Below, piece after piece: positions 1 to 5,925 of a stretch of DNA of 11,494 bases. The position numbers and the translations under genes are program-made. The stretch covers positions 1 to 11,494 of the forward strand of contig CAYSFT010000062.1 in the NCBI GenBank assembly GCA_964430755.1. Direction: 5' to 3'. Origin of the DNA: Flemingiibacterium sp964430755 (GTDB lineage: Bacteria; Bacillota; Clostridia; Oscillospirales; CAG-272). A model generated the notes under the pieces. The model saw nothing but the letters and a program-made list of their open reading frames with translations. It was not told the DNA's origin and made no database searches. Every line of letters starts with the position of its first letter. The stretch's first letter is position 1.

Positions 1-127
1 ATTCTCGAAAACTTTTTTGTTTTTTCGAGTGTATACTCTAAGGGGATTATATCATTATGGGACAACCTTTTTTGTTTTTCAAGGGTGGAAAGTTGCTTTT
101 GCGCCAAAAAGCGAAAGTAAAGCTTTT
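1..127. other. AT-rich intergenic segment, no gene seen
   Basis: This stretch lies left of the repeat cluster and holds no credible gene. It contains two small inverted repeats. One pairs CTCGAAAA (4-11) with TTTTCGAG (22-29). The other pairs CTTTTGC (96-102) with GCGAAAG (111-117). Neither is followed by a convincing U-run, so I do not call a terminator. An open frame runs through it from position 17 into the repeats, but it has no recognisable domain and its downstream part is made of repeat sequence. I treat it as non-coding. Confidence 0.5.
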
Positions 128-183
128 TTCGAAGTGTACCGCTCCGATTTTCGCGTAAGTTCGAGGGGAACAGGAACCAGCTG
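128..183 (+). repeat. R2 repeat, truncated copy (R2-4), left part only
   Basis: The segment matches the left half of the R2 family. Bases 153-182 (GCGTAAG, then TCGAGGGGA at 161-169, then CAGGAACCAGCT) recur almost unchanged in inverted orientation at 4809-4838. In the full copy this arm pairs with a matching right arm to form a long hairpin. Here the right arm is missing: the sequence breaks at AGCT, which is the hairpin loop, and passes directly into an R1 element. It is therefore a broken R2 copy, perhaps interrupted by R1. Confidence 0.65.
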
Positions 184-186
184 TTA

Positions 187-239
187 CTCAAAGCCTCGCC
201 CTTTGGGAGAGGTGGCGAGCGAAGCGAGTCGGAGAGGGC
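187..239 (+). repeat. R1 repeat copy A (two-hairpin element)
   Basis: This is the first of four R1 copies in the window. Hairpin 1 pairs CCTCGCCC (194-201) with GGGAGAGG (205-212), with one G-A mismatch. Hairpin 2 is GGC, GAGCGAAGCGA, GTC (214-230), where GC/GC closes a GAA loop and the flanking GA/GA can form tandem sheared G-A pairs. The short outer helix of the other copies is weak here, because the tail reads GGAGAGG instead of GGATGAGG. Confidence 0.7.
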
Positions 240-242
240 AAT

Positions 243-468
243 TCGAAGTGCACTGCTTCGAACTTCGCATAACTCGAGGAGGATGGGACACCAGCTGGCG
301 CAGGTTTCTCACCCTCCTCGGACTCCTCCCGTCTTCCTTGCCGGCTCTCGATTCGCGCTCAACTCCGCCTTACGGCTCCGGATTCGCTTCGTTAGTGGTG
401 ACCGCTCGTCCGCCGCCAGCTCCGTCGGCGGCTCAATAGCTCCATTGCTTCTTTCGCGGCTCGGAGTT
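243..468 (+). repeat. R2 repeat copy 1 (about 225 bp, structured)
   Basis: This is a nearly complete R2 copy, clearly homologous to 4929-5170 and, inverted, to 4504-4850. Left hairpin: CGAGGAGG (275-282) pairs with CCTCCTCG (313-320), continued after one mismatch by TGGGA (284-288) with TCTCA (307-311). Right hairpin: GCCGCC (412-417) pairs with GGCGGC (427-432) around AGC-TCC-GTC. The tail departs from the other copies after GCGGCTCGGAGTT and runs into R1 copy B. A frame starting at ATG 283 is open, but the two nucleotide differences from the sister copy across its first 20 codons both change the amino acid, so I do not call a gene. Confidence 0.75.
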
Positions 469-522
469 ACTCAAAGCCTTCTCCGGTGGGAGAAGGTGTC
501 GAGCGAAGCGAGACGGATGAGG
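469..522 (+). repeat. R1 repeat copy B (best-formed three-way junction)
   Basis: Hairpin 1 is a perfect 8-bp stem, CCTTCTCC (477-484) with GGAGAAGG (489-496), loop GGTG. Hairpin 2 is GTC (498-500) with GAC (512-514) enclosing GAGCGAAGCGA, with potential tandem G-A pairs and a GAA loop. An outer helix CTCA (470-473) with TGAG (518-521) would close a three-way junction. It abuts the end of R2 copy 1 without a gap. Confidence 0.75.
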
Positions 523-532
523 CGTTCCTTAC

Positions 533-588
533 GCATCAGCTTCGCCGGCGGCTCAGATGCACCTTCTTTTATTTTGCTGCTCAAAGTT
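533..588 (+). repeat. Partial R2 tail
   Basis: The sequence AGCTTCG, then GGCGGCTCA, then TTCTTTT resembles the last third of R2. It is again followed immediately by an R1 element, as in 243-522. The outer bases GCATC (533-537) pair with GATGC (556-560), and AGC (538-540) with GCT (551-553). It is degenerate, so homology to the R2 tail is probable but not certain. Confidence 0.45.
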
Positions 589-589
589 G

Positions 590-640
590 CTCAAAGCCTT
601 CCCTTGGGGGAAGGTGGCGAGCGAAGCGAGTCGGATGAGG
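590..640 (+). repeat. R1 repeat copy C
   Basis: Hairpin 1: CCTTCCC (597-603) with GGGAAGG (608-614), loop TTGG. Hairpin 2: GGC, GAGCGAAGCGA, GTC (616-632). Outer helix: CTCA (590-593) with TGAG (636-639). Hairpin 1 differs from copy B at both arms while staying fully paired. The copy ends just before the pheT terminator. Confidence 0.75.
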
Positions 641-652
641 GCTGCTCTGCAC

Positions 653-681
653 AAAAAATGAGCCACCATACGGCAGCTCAT
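653..681 (-). terminator. Intrinsic terminator of the pheST operon
   Basis: Read on the minus strand, ATGAGCTGCC pairs with GGTGGCTCAT (plus 672-681 and 658-667) through a GTAT loop. The 10-bp stem includes G-U pairs and is followed by six U (plus 653-658). It begins 8 nt beyond the pheT stop codon. Confidence 0.85.
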
Positions 682-689
682 GTATTTAT

Positions 690-3086
690 TTATGCTCTAA
701 GCGTAATACCGAGCTCTTTATCGAGCAGGGTGAGAATCTTCTTCGAGGTCTTGTCGGCTTCCTCATCGGTGAGTGTACGGTCGGGCGCACGGAGGATGAC
801 GCTGAACGCCACGCTCTTTTTGCCCTCTCCGAGCTGCTTGCCGCGGTAAACGTCGAACAGCTTAACGTCCTCAACGAGCTTACCGCCGGCTTTCTTCATA
901 ACCGCTTCGATTGCACCGACTTCGAGCGCATCATCGCAAACGAACGCAAAGTCACGTGTCGTTGCCGGGAACTTCGGCAAGGGCTTAAATGCCTTGTCGA
1001 GCTTCGACTTTTCAAACAGATTCTCGAAATCGAGGTCCGCAACGTATACGGGAACGTCAATTTCGTAGCCTGCGGATACGGTCGGATGAATCTCACCGAG
1101 AGTACCGAGCAGAGTTCCGTCAGCGGTAATGATTTCCGCGCAACGTCCGGGATGGAATGCCGCATTGTCTCTCTTTGCAGCATAGGTAACGTCCGTGATA
1201 CCTGCCACGTCAAGCAGCTTGTCAACCATTCCCTTTAACGTGTAGAAATCACCGTCACGGAAGAAGCCTATCGTGATACGGCGGCGTTCCTCGGGAAGAT
1301 TCTTCGGATCTTCATCGGGAATATATATCTTCGCCATTTCGTAAAGCGCGGTCTTGCCTGCGTGATAGTTGTTGTTGCGCGCAAGCACCTCAAGCATCGA
1401 GGGAATCGCGGTTGTACGCATTACACTTGTGTCCTCGCCGAGAGGATTCGAGATTACGATCGACTTGCGTCTCGGATCATCCTCTGCCATAGCGATCTTG
1501 TCATAGAACTTCGGGCTGATGAACGAGAACGTCTCACACTCATAAAGTCCCATCGCGCAAAGCGTTTCGGCACATACAAGCTCAAACTTCTGCATTGGAG
1601 TACGGCTGCCCGAGGTTATCGGGGTTACAAACTTGGTCGATTTGATGGTGTCGTAACCGTAAACACGGAGAATCTCCTCCGCAATATCGTTCATGCAGCG
1701 GCAGTCCGCACGGAAAGACGGAACGGTCAGCGTATCGCCGTCAACCTTGAACTCTAACTTTTCGAGAACGTCCTTCATATAGTCCTCGCTCACGTCAAGA
1801 CCGAGGAAAGCGTTGATCTTCGCCGCGTCAAGCTTCATTGTGAAGGGCGCTTCTTTTCCCTTGTAAACGTCGATCGTACCGTTTACAACCTCACCTGCGC
1901 CGAGAAGCGTGATAAGCTCGCAAGCGCGGTCGAGTGCCGGCATGGTGTTTTCGGGGTCGAGGCCCTTTTCAAAGCGTCCCGAGGATTCGGTTCTCATGCC
2001 CTGGCTCTTTGCAGTCACACGTACCGAGCTTCCGAGGAAGTTCGCAGACTCGAAAACAACCGTCTTTGTGTCATCCTTGATCTCGCTGTTCGCGCCGCCC
2101 ATAACGCCTGCAAGTGCAACCGCCTTTTTAGCATCCGCGATAACAAGGTTTGACGAATTAAGTGTGTGGTCAATGTCGTCAAGCGACTTGAAAACCTCGC
2201 CGTCAGCCGCATTTCTTACGATGATCTGCGAGCCGTCAAGGCAGGTATAGTCAAACGCGTGCATCGGCTGACCGTATTCGAGCATTACGTAGTTTGTGAT
2301 GTCAACGATATTGTTAATGGGACGAACGCCCGACGCACGAAGTCTCATTCTCAGCCAGAGCGGCGAAGGCTCGATCTTTACATTCTTGACAACACGTGCG
2401 GTGTAACGGGGACAAAGCTCGGCGTTTTTAACGTCAACCGAGAGGTAATTTTCAATCTTGTCGCCATCGTCCTTGTATGTTACAACAGGAGTTGTCGGCT
2501 TGAATTCACGGTCAAACGAAACCGCTGTTTCACGTGCAAGTCCGAGAACGGACAAACAGTCGGGACGGTTCGAGGTGATCTCAAACTCAACAACTGTGTC
2601 GGTAAGCCTCAGAACATCGTGAATATCGTCACCGGGCTTGCAGTCGATACCGTCCATGATAAAGATACCGTCCTCAATTGCGCCGGGCATATCGTGGGTG
2701 GTGAGATTAAGCTCGCCGATCGAGCAAAGCATACCGTTTGAGGGTACGCCGCGGAGCTTACCTGCCTTGATGTTAACGCCGCCGGGAAGCTTTGACGGAG
2801 CCTTTGCAACGGGTACCATCGCACCTGCGAAAACATTCTGTGCGCCGGTAACGATCTGTACGGGAGCTTCCTCGCCGATATCAATCTGGCAGATCCAGAG
2901 GTGATCGGAATCGGGGTGACGCTCGAGCGAAATAACCTTGCCGGCAACGACGTTTTCGATGTCCTCGCCGAGTATTTCATATCCCTCGACCTTTGAGCCT
3001 GTCGCGGTCAGACGGTCGCAGTATTCTTTAGGCGAGATACCGTCAAGGCTGACGTAATCCTTTGCCCAGTTAAGTGATAAATTCAT
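690..3086 (-). CDS. pheT: Phenylalanine--tRNA ligase beta subunit
   Basis: PheT forms the cytoplasmic alpha2-beta2 phenylalanyl-tRNA synthetase with PheS; it binds tRNA-Phe and hydrolyses mischarged Tyr-tRNA-Phe. The 798-residue length is typical of full-size bacterial PheT. In order I see an EMAP/OB-type tRNA-binding domain (about 40-150, with HPDSDHLWIC), the B3/B4 editing domain (about 205-385, with GVMGGANSE at 327-335, whose Glu matches the conserved editing-site region), the B5 domain (about 413-480, ending near EEILRVYGYD), the catalytic-like core, and a C-terminal FDX-ACB anticodon-binding domain (about 704-798). The ATG at 3086 is preceded by AAAGGAG at good spacing. It lies 17 nt after the pheS stop, so the two are co-transcribed and translated in equal amounts. 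No frameshift or missing domain is apparent. Confidence 0.98.
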   Translation of the reverse strand: MNLSLNWAKDYVSLDGISPKEYCDRLTATGSKVEGYEILGEDIENVVAGKVISLERHPDSDHLWICQIDIGEEAPVQIVTGAQNVFAGAMVPVAKAPSKLPGGVNIKAGKLRGVPSNGMLCSIGELNLTTHDMPGAIEDGIFIMDGIDCKPGDDIHDVLRLTDTVVEFEITSNRPDCLSVLGLARETAVSFDREFKPTTPVVTYKDDGDKIENYLSVDVKNAELCPRYTARVVKNVKIEPSPLWLRMRLRASGVRPINNIVDITNYVMLEYGQPMHAFDYTCLDGSQIIVRNAADGEVFKSLDDIDHTLNSSNLVIADAKKAVALAGVMGGANSEIKDDTKTVVFESANFLGSSVRVTAKSQGMRTESSGRFEKGLDPENTMPALDRACELITLLGAGEVVNGTIDVYKGKEAPFTMKLDAAKINAFLGLDVSEDYMKDVLEKLEFKVDGDTLTVPSFRADCRCMNDIAEEILRVYGYDTIKSTKFVTPITSGSRTPMQKFELVCAETLCAMGLYECETFSFISPKFYDKIAMAEDDPRRKSIVISNPLGEDTSVMRTTAIPSMLEVLARNNNYHAGKTALYEMAKIYIPDEDPKNLPEERRRITIGFFRDGDFYTLKGMVDKLLDVAGITDVTYAAKRDNAAFHPGRCAEIITADGTLLGTLGEIHPTVSAGYEIDVPVYVADLDFENLFEKSKLDKAFKPLPKFPATTRDFAFVCDDALEVGAIEAVMKKAGGKLVEDVKLFDVYRGKQLGEGKKSVAFSVILRAPDRTLTDEEADKTSKKILTLLDKELGITLRA

Positions 3087-3103
3087 TGTTAATCTCCTTT
3101 CGA

Positions 3104-4117
3104 TCAGAACTGTCCGAGGAAGCGTACGTCATTTTCGTAAAGGTAACGCATATCGTCGATACCGTATTTGATCATCGTGATACGCTCAACACCCATACCA
3201 AACGCAAAACCGCTGTATTCGTCGGGATCAATGTTACAGCCGCGGAGCACGTTCGGGTGAACCATACCTGCGCCGAGAATCTCGATCCAACCCTCGCCCT
3301 TACAGAGCTTACAGCCCTTACCGCCGCAAACGAAGCAGGAAACGTCAACCTCGGCAGACGGCTCGGTGAACGGGAAGTGGTGAGGTCTGAAACGAATCTG
3401 TGTCTGCTCGCCGAACATTGTCTTTGCGAAGGTTTCGAGCGTGCCCTTAAGGTCACCCATAGTGATACCCTTGTCAACAACAAGTCCCTCAAGCTGATGG
3501 AAAAGCGGTGAATGTGACGCGTCAACCGCATCCGAACGGTAAACACGTCCGGGAGAGATGATACGTATCGGCGGACGCTGTTTCTCCATGGTACGAACCT
3601 GTACGGGAGATGTCTGCGAGCGAAGCAGGATGTTGTCGGTTATATAGAAAGTGTCCTGCGTGTCGCGTGCAGGGTGATTTTCGGGAATGTTGAGCGCCTG
3701 GAAGTTGTAATAATCATACTCAACCTCAGGGCCTTCAACGATGGAGAAGCCCATACCGATGAAGATATCCTCCATATCCTTCTGAACCTTGGCAAGAGGA
3801 TGACGCTTGCCAATCTCGGGAGCTTTACCGGGCATTGTAACGTCAAGACGCTCCTCCTCGAGCTTCTTAGACAGTGCCGCGATTTTCTGCGCCTGTGCCT
3901 TTTCGGCGATGGCGTTTTCGATATACTCACGTACTTCATTTGCGAGCTGTCCGATTACGGGACGCTCTTCTGCGGTAAGCTGTCCCATTCCGCGAAGAAC
4001 GGCTGTCAGCTCACCTTTTTTTCCGAGGAAGCGTATACGAAGCGCTTCAAGGTCAGCCTCGGGAGCCGAAAGCTCTGCCACAGCCGCCGCACGGATTTCT
4101 TCAAGTTTCTGTTTCAT
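3104..4117 (-). CDS. pheS: Phenylalanine--tRNA ligase alpha subunit
   Basis: PheS is the catalytic class II subunit that activates phenylalanine with ATP and charges tRNA-Phe. The start chosen is the ATG at 4117 (MKQKLEEIR), giving 337 residues, the usual length; a longer frame back to 4195 would begin inside the T-box terminator and is rejected. An AAGGA ribosome binding site lies upstream. The N-terminal coiled-coil arm spans about 1-85. Motif 2 is at about 185-210 (RVYRSDAVDASHSPLFHQLEG), motif 3 at 303-313 (GFAFGMGVERI). FRPHHFPFTEPS (243-254) matches the Phe-binding region. Cysteines 261, 264, 269 and 272 form a CxxC-x4-CxxC knuckle found in many Firmicutes PheS. Expression is controlled by the T-box just upstream. 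Confidence 0.98.
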   Translation of the reverse strand: MKQKLEEIRAAAVAELSAPEADLEALRIRFLGKKGELTAVLRGMGQLTAEERPVIGQLANEVREYIENAIAEKAQAQKIAALSKKLEEERLDVTMPGKAPEIGKRHPLAKVQKDMEDIFIGMGFSIVEGPEVEYDYYNFQALNIPENHPARDTQDTFYITDNILLRSQTSPVQVRTMEKQRPPIRIISPGRVYRSDAVDASHSPLFHQLEGLVVDKGITMGDLKGTLETFAKTMFGEQTQIRFRPHHFPFTEPSAEVDVSCFVCGGKGCKLCKGEGWIEILGAGMVHPNVLRGCNIDPDEYSGFAFGMGVERITMIKYGIDDMRYLYENDVRFLGQF

Positions 4118-4164
4118 TTTGGTCTGTCCTTTCGTGAAAAATATAGTATGGTGGGAACAGCGAC

Positions 4165-4207
4165 AAAAAAGCCGCCCGTCCCCGTGAAAAAACAAGGACG
4201 AAGCGGC
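4165..4207 (-). terminator. T-box attenuator terminator before pheS
   Basis: On the minus strand GCCGCTTCGTCC pairs with GGGGACGGGCGGC around a U-rich loop, followed by six U (plus 4165-4170). The stem competes with the T-box antiterminator immediately upstream. It forms when tRNA-Phe is charged and stops transcription before pheS. Confidence 0.9.
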
Positions 4208-4437
4208 ATATTTTCAATATGCGTTTCCGCGGTACCACCTTAATTTATTGCCTGAAAAAACCAAGCAATACACTCGGCGACATTTTAACGCTTGTCACGC
4301 GTTGACGGCTACAAGCGCACCTTCACCGTCACTGCTCGTGAGTGAAACGCCGTTACTCAAAGGTGCGAGATCGCTCCCAGCCAAGACGATCATCTCTGAA
4401 CACACCAAACATGAGCGGCAAACTCAGTCATCGCATT
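4208..4437 (-). promoter_or_regulatory. T-box riboswitch for tRNA-Phe, UUC specifier
   Basis: The leader RNA senses uncharged tRNA-Phe and lets transcription reach pheST. The T-box core AAGGTGGTACCGCGG lies on the minus strand at about 4227-4242, where UGGU pairs with the tRNA acceptor end. Stem I contains a UUC codon at 4400-4398 followed by AGAGA, in the usual specifier-loop position, and a downstream GGCUGGGAG element typical of Stem I. UUC agrees with the phenylalanine enzyme it controls. Stems II/III lie at about 4260-4350. Boundaries are approximate because I folded it by eye. Confidence 0.93.
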
Positions 4438-4443
4438 TACATT

Positions 4444-4472
4444 AGTATACCACAGATTTTTTAAAATTGCAA
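4444..4472 (-). promoter_or_regulatory. Sigma-A promoter of the pheST operon
   Basis: On the minus strand the -35 TTGCAA (4472-4467) and -10 TATACT (4449-4444) are separated by 17 bp. Transcription would start at about 4437, just before Stem I of the T-box. Confidence 0.8.
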
Positions 4473-4503
4473 GAGGTTTTTGCGATTTTTTGCAAAACAA
4501 AAA

Positions 4504-4850
4504 CTAACTTCAGCCGCCGAAGTGCGGCGTCATGCACCGAAAGAAACAATGAAGCACCGTAGCCGCCGATGAAATTGGCGGCGTGAAGCGGTCACGGTGT
4601 CAAAGCGAATCTGGAGCGAAGCGACTGAGCGCGAATCGAGCGCAACTGCGCCAAAAGAAGCGATGAAGCACCATAGCCGCCGACGAAGCTGGCGGCGTGA
4701 AGCGGTTACGGTGTCAAAGCGAATCTGGAGCGAAGCGACTGAGCGCAAACCGAGCGTGAGCCAAGGAGGGCGGAGGGTGCTCGAGGGGAGTAGGGACCTG
4801 CGGCTTGAGCTGGTTCCTGTTCCCCTCGAACTTACGCAAAGAATGATCCG
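4504..4850 (-). repeat. R2 repeat copy 3, inverted, with internal duplication
   Basis: This is a full R2 copy on the minus strand. Its left hairpin is the strongest of the family: TCGAGGGGA (4781-4789) pairs with TCCCCTCGA (4821-4829), continued by AGGGACC (4792-4798) with GGTTCCT (4812-4818). The tail carries GCCGC (4513-4517) with GCGGC (4524-4528) and ends in CTAACTTC (4504-4511), the complement of the end of copy 2. The middle module occurs twice in tandem (4551-4664 and 4665-4757). Open frames cross it on both strands, but they have no recognisable domain and follow the repeats, so no gene is called. Confidence 0.75.
4551..4757. repeat. 114-bp tandem duplication inside R2 copy 3
   Basis: The sequence starting GAAGCACCGTAGCCGCC at 4551 repeats from 4665 with a period of 114 bp and few differences. 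Both units keep the hairpin GCCGCC/GGCGGC and the GAGCGAAGCGA motif (4614-4624 and 4728-4738). In the hairpin, the bases inside the stem change from GAT/ATT to GAC/GCT, keeping one inner Watson-Crick pair by a double change (T-A to C-G). Confidence 0.85.
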
Positions 4851-4928
4851 CAATCTAAAAAATTTAGATATTCTTTAGCTATTGATGGAATGAGTTACTT
4901 TTATGCATACAAAGAAAAAACGCTTTCT

Positions 4929-5170
4929 TCAAAGTTTGCCGCTTCGAACTCCGCATAACTCGAGGAGGATGAGACACCAGCTGGCGCAGTTTTCTCACCC
5001 TCCTCGGACTCCTCCCGTCTTCCTTGCCGTCGCTCGGGGTGCGCTCAGTTCGCCTACGGCTCACAATTCGCTTTGTAAGCTGTAACCGCTTCTCCGCCGC
5101 CAGCTGCGTCGGCGGCTCAATGGCTTCATTGCTTTTTAACGGCATGGACGCCGCTTCGCGGCTGAAGTTA
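4929..5170 (+). repeat. R2 repeat copy 2 (full length)
   Basis: Left hairpin: CGAGGAGG (4961-4968) with CCTCCTCG (4999-5006), then TGAGA (4970-4974) with TCTCA (4993-4997), all Watson-Crick. Middle hairpin: GCCGCC (5096-5101) with GGCGGC (5111-5116). Tail hairpin: GCCGC (5150-5154), loop TTC, GCGGC (5158-5162). The end, GAAGTTA, supplies the complement of the ybaK stop codon at 5168-5170. It is oriented opposite to copy 3, head to head, with about 80 bp of AT-rich sequence between the heads. Confidence 0.78.
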
Positions 5171-5653
5171 GACAAGCGCGAGCAATATATCCGCGAACGT
5201 CGCATCGGCAAGACGTGCGAGATCATCGGGCTTTGCTTCAATCTGCCAGCCGATCTTGCCTGCGCTGACAAGCATCGTTTCACAGTTTTTCGCCGTTTCA
5301 TCGAAAACGGTGCGATACTTTTTCTTCATGCCGATCGGTGAACAGCCGCCGCGGATGTAACCCGTAACCTTGTTTATATCGGCAACCGGTATCATTTCAA
5401 CCGATTTTACGCCGACTGCCTTTGCCGCTTTTTTAAGGTCAAGCTCGCGGTTTACGGGAACGTCGAATACGTAGTAATTTTTATCTGCGCCCTTGGTGAC
5501 GAGCGTTTTGAAGATGCGTGCAGGATCAATGCCGAGTAAGCCTGCAAGTGTCATTCCGTCAACTGCGCCCTCGCCATGCTCATAGGTGTGCGGCGTGTAC
5601 GCAAGCTTCTCTTTATCGAATATACGGTATACATTTGTTTTAAATTCAGCCAT
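5168..5653 (-). CDS. ybaK: YbaK/EbsC-type aminoacyl-tRNA deacylase
   Basis: This is predicted to be a cytoplasmic trans-editing hydrolase that removes the wrong amino acid from tRNA, typically Cys from tRNA-Pro in the YbaK branch. The 161-residue length fits the single-domain family. Visible marks are the N-terminal HTYEHGEGA (22-30), the conserved lysine in RIFKTLV (46-52), and RGGCSPIGMKKK (101-112), the family's substrate-pocket signature. The ATG at 5653 (MAEFKTNVYR) gives the family N-terminus; the frame stays open 42 codons further upstream through a hairpin-rich leader, but those residues look unlike the family. The ribosome binding site (AGGG) is weak. The exact substrate (Cys-tRNA-Pro or another) cannot be read from sequence. 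Its stop codon overlaps the end of R2 copy 2. Confidence 0.92.
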   Translation of the reverse strand: MAEFKTNVYRIFDKEKLAYTPHTYEHGEGAVDGMTLAGLLGIDPARIFKTLVTKGADKNYYVFDVPVNRELDLKKAAKAVGVKSVEMIPVADINKVTGYIRGGCSPIGMKKKYRTVFDETAKNCETMLVSAGKIGWQIEAKPDDLARLADATFADILLALV

Positions 5654-5665
5654 AATAATTACCCT

Positions 5666-5781
5666 GTCTTTGCTTTGCAAAGACTTCCTTATCGTCGATA
5701 TTTTTGTCGATTTCGCTCGCGAAATTGGCGGCGGAGCCGACAAAGACAAAAATTCGTGGCGTGAAAATTTATTTTTCACGC
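5666..5781 (-). promoter_or_regulatory. Hairpin-rich 5' leader of ybaK
   Basis: Three inverted repeats lie between the predicted promoter and the ybaK start. They are GCGTGAAAA (5759-5767) with TTTTCACGC (5773-5781); TTTGTCG (5703-5709) with CGACAAA (5738-5744), enclosing ATTTCG/CGAAAT; and GTCTTTGC (5666-5673) with GCAAAGAC (5677-5684), a perfect 8-bp stem near the start codon. The GACAAAGAC segment could also pair with GTCTTTG, so alternative folds exist. It may be a regulatory leader or simply another inserted repeat; I do not recognise a known riboswitch. Confidence 0.4.
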
Positions 5782-5810
5782 TATTTTCCTTTCGGTTTTG
5801 CTTTAACTAT

Positions 5811-5839
5811 ATTCTATCATAAAATTTTCACTTTGTACA
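5811..5839 (-). promoter_or_regulatory. Predicted ybaK promoter
   Basis: On the minus strand TGTACA (5839-5834) and TAGAAT (5816-5811) are separated by 17 bp. Each matches the sigma-A consensus at four or five of six bases. It diverges from the pyrE promoter about 25 bp away. Confidence 0.5.
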
Positions 5840-5860
5840 GATAAATCGGCAAATTATGTA

Positions 5861-5889
5861 TTTACTTTCGCGCCAAAAGGTGGTATAAT
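5861..5889 (+). promoter_or_regulatory. Sigma-A promoter of pyrE
   Basis: The -35 TTTACT (5861-5866) and consensus -10 TATAAT (5884-5889) are 17 bp apart. The transcript would begin about 30 nt before the ATG, leaving no room for a PyrR-type attenuator. Confidence 0.82.
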
Positions 5890-5925
5890 GTTTATAATAA
5901 AATAAAAAACATAGGAGATATTAAA

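Noticed and set aside
187..640. CRISPR array in the left repeat cluster
   Set aside because: The R1 copies are unequal, spaced irregularly, interleaved with R2 pieces, and no cas gene is present.
17..849. Long plus-strand open frames (17-439 and 283-849)
   Set aside because: They run through R1/R2 repeats and antisense to pheT. The two differences between R2 copies 1 and 2 over the shared first 20 codons after ATG 283 both change amino acids, one of them preserving a base pair in the hairpin, so structure rather than protein is kept.
4118..4195. N-terminal extension of PheS to 4195
   Set aside because: The extra 26 codons would be translated from the T-box terminator and the residues have no family counterpart; the ATG at 4117 has a proper ribosome binding site.
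4530..5301. Open frames across the 4504-5170 repeats on both strands (for example 4530-4853, 4879-5301, 4903-5085)
   Set aside because: They consist of repeat sequence or the antisense of ybaK, and show no domain. No convincing ribosome binding site was noticed at their starts.
5654..5779. 42-residue N-terminal extension of YbaK
   Set aside because: It reads through the hairpin leader, has low-complexity composition and extends the protein well beyond the usual family length.
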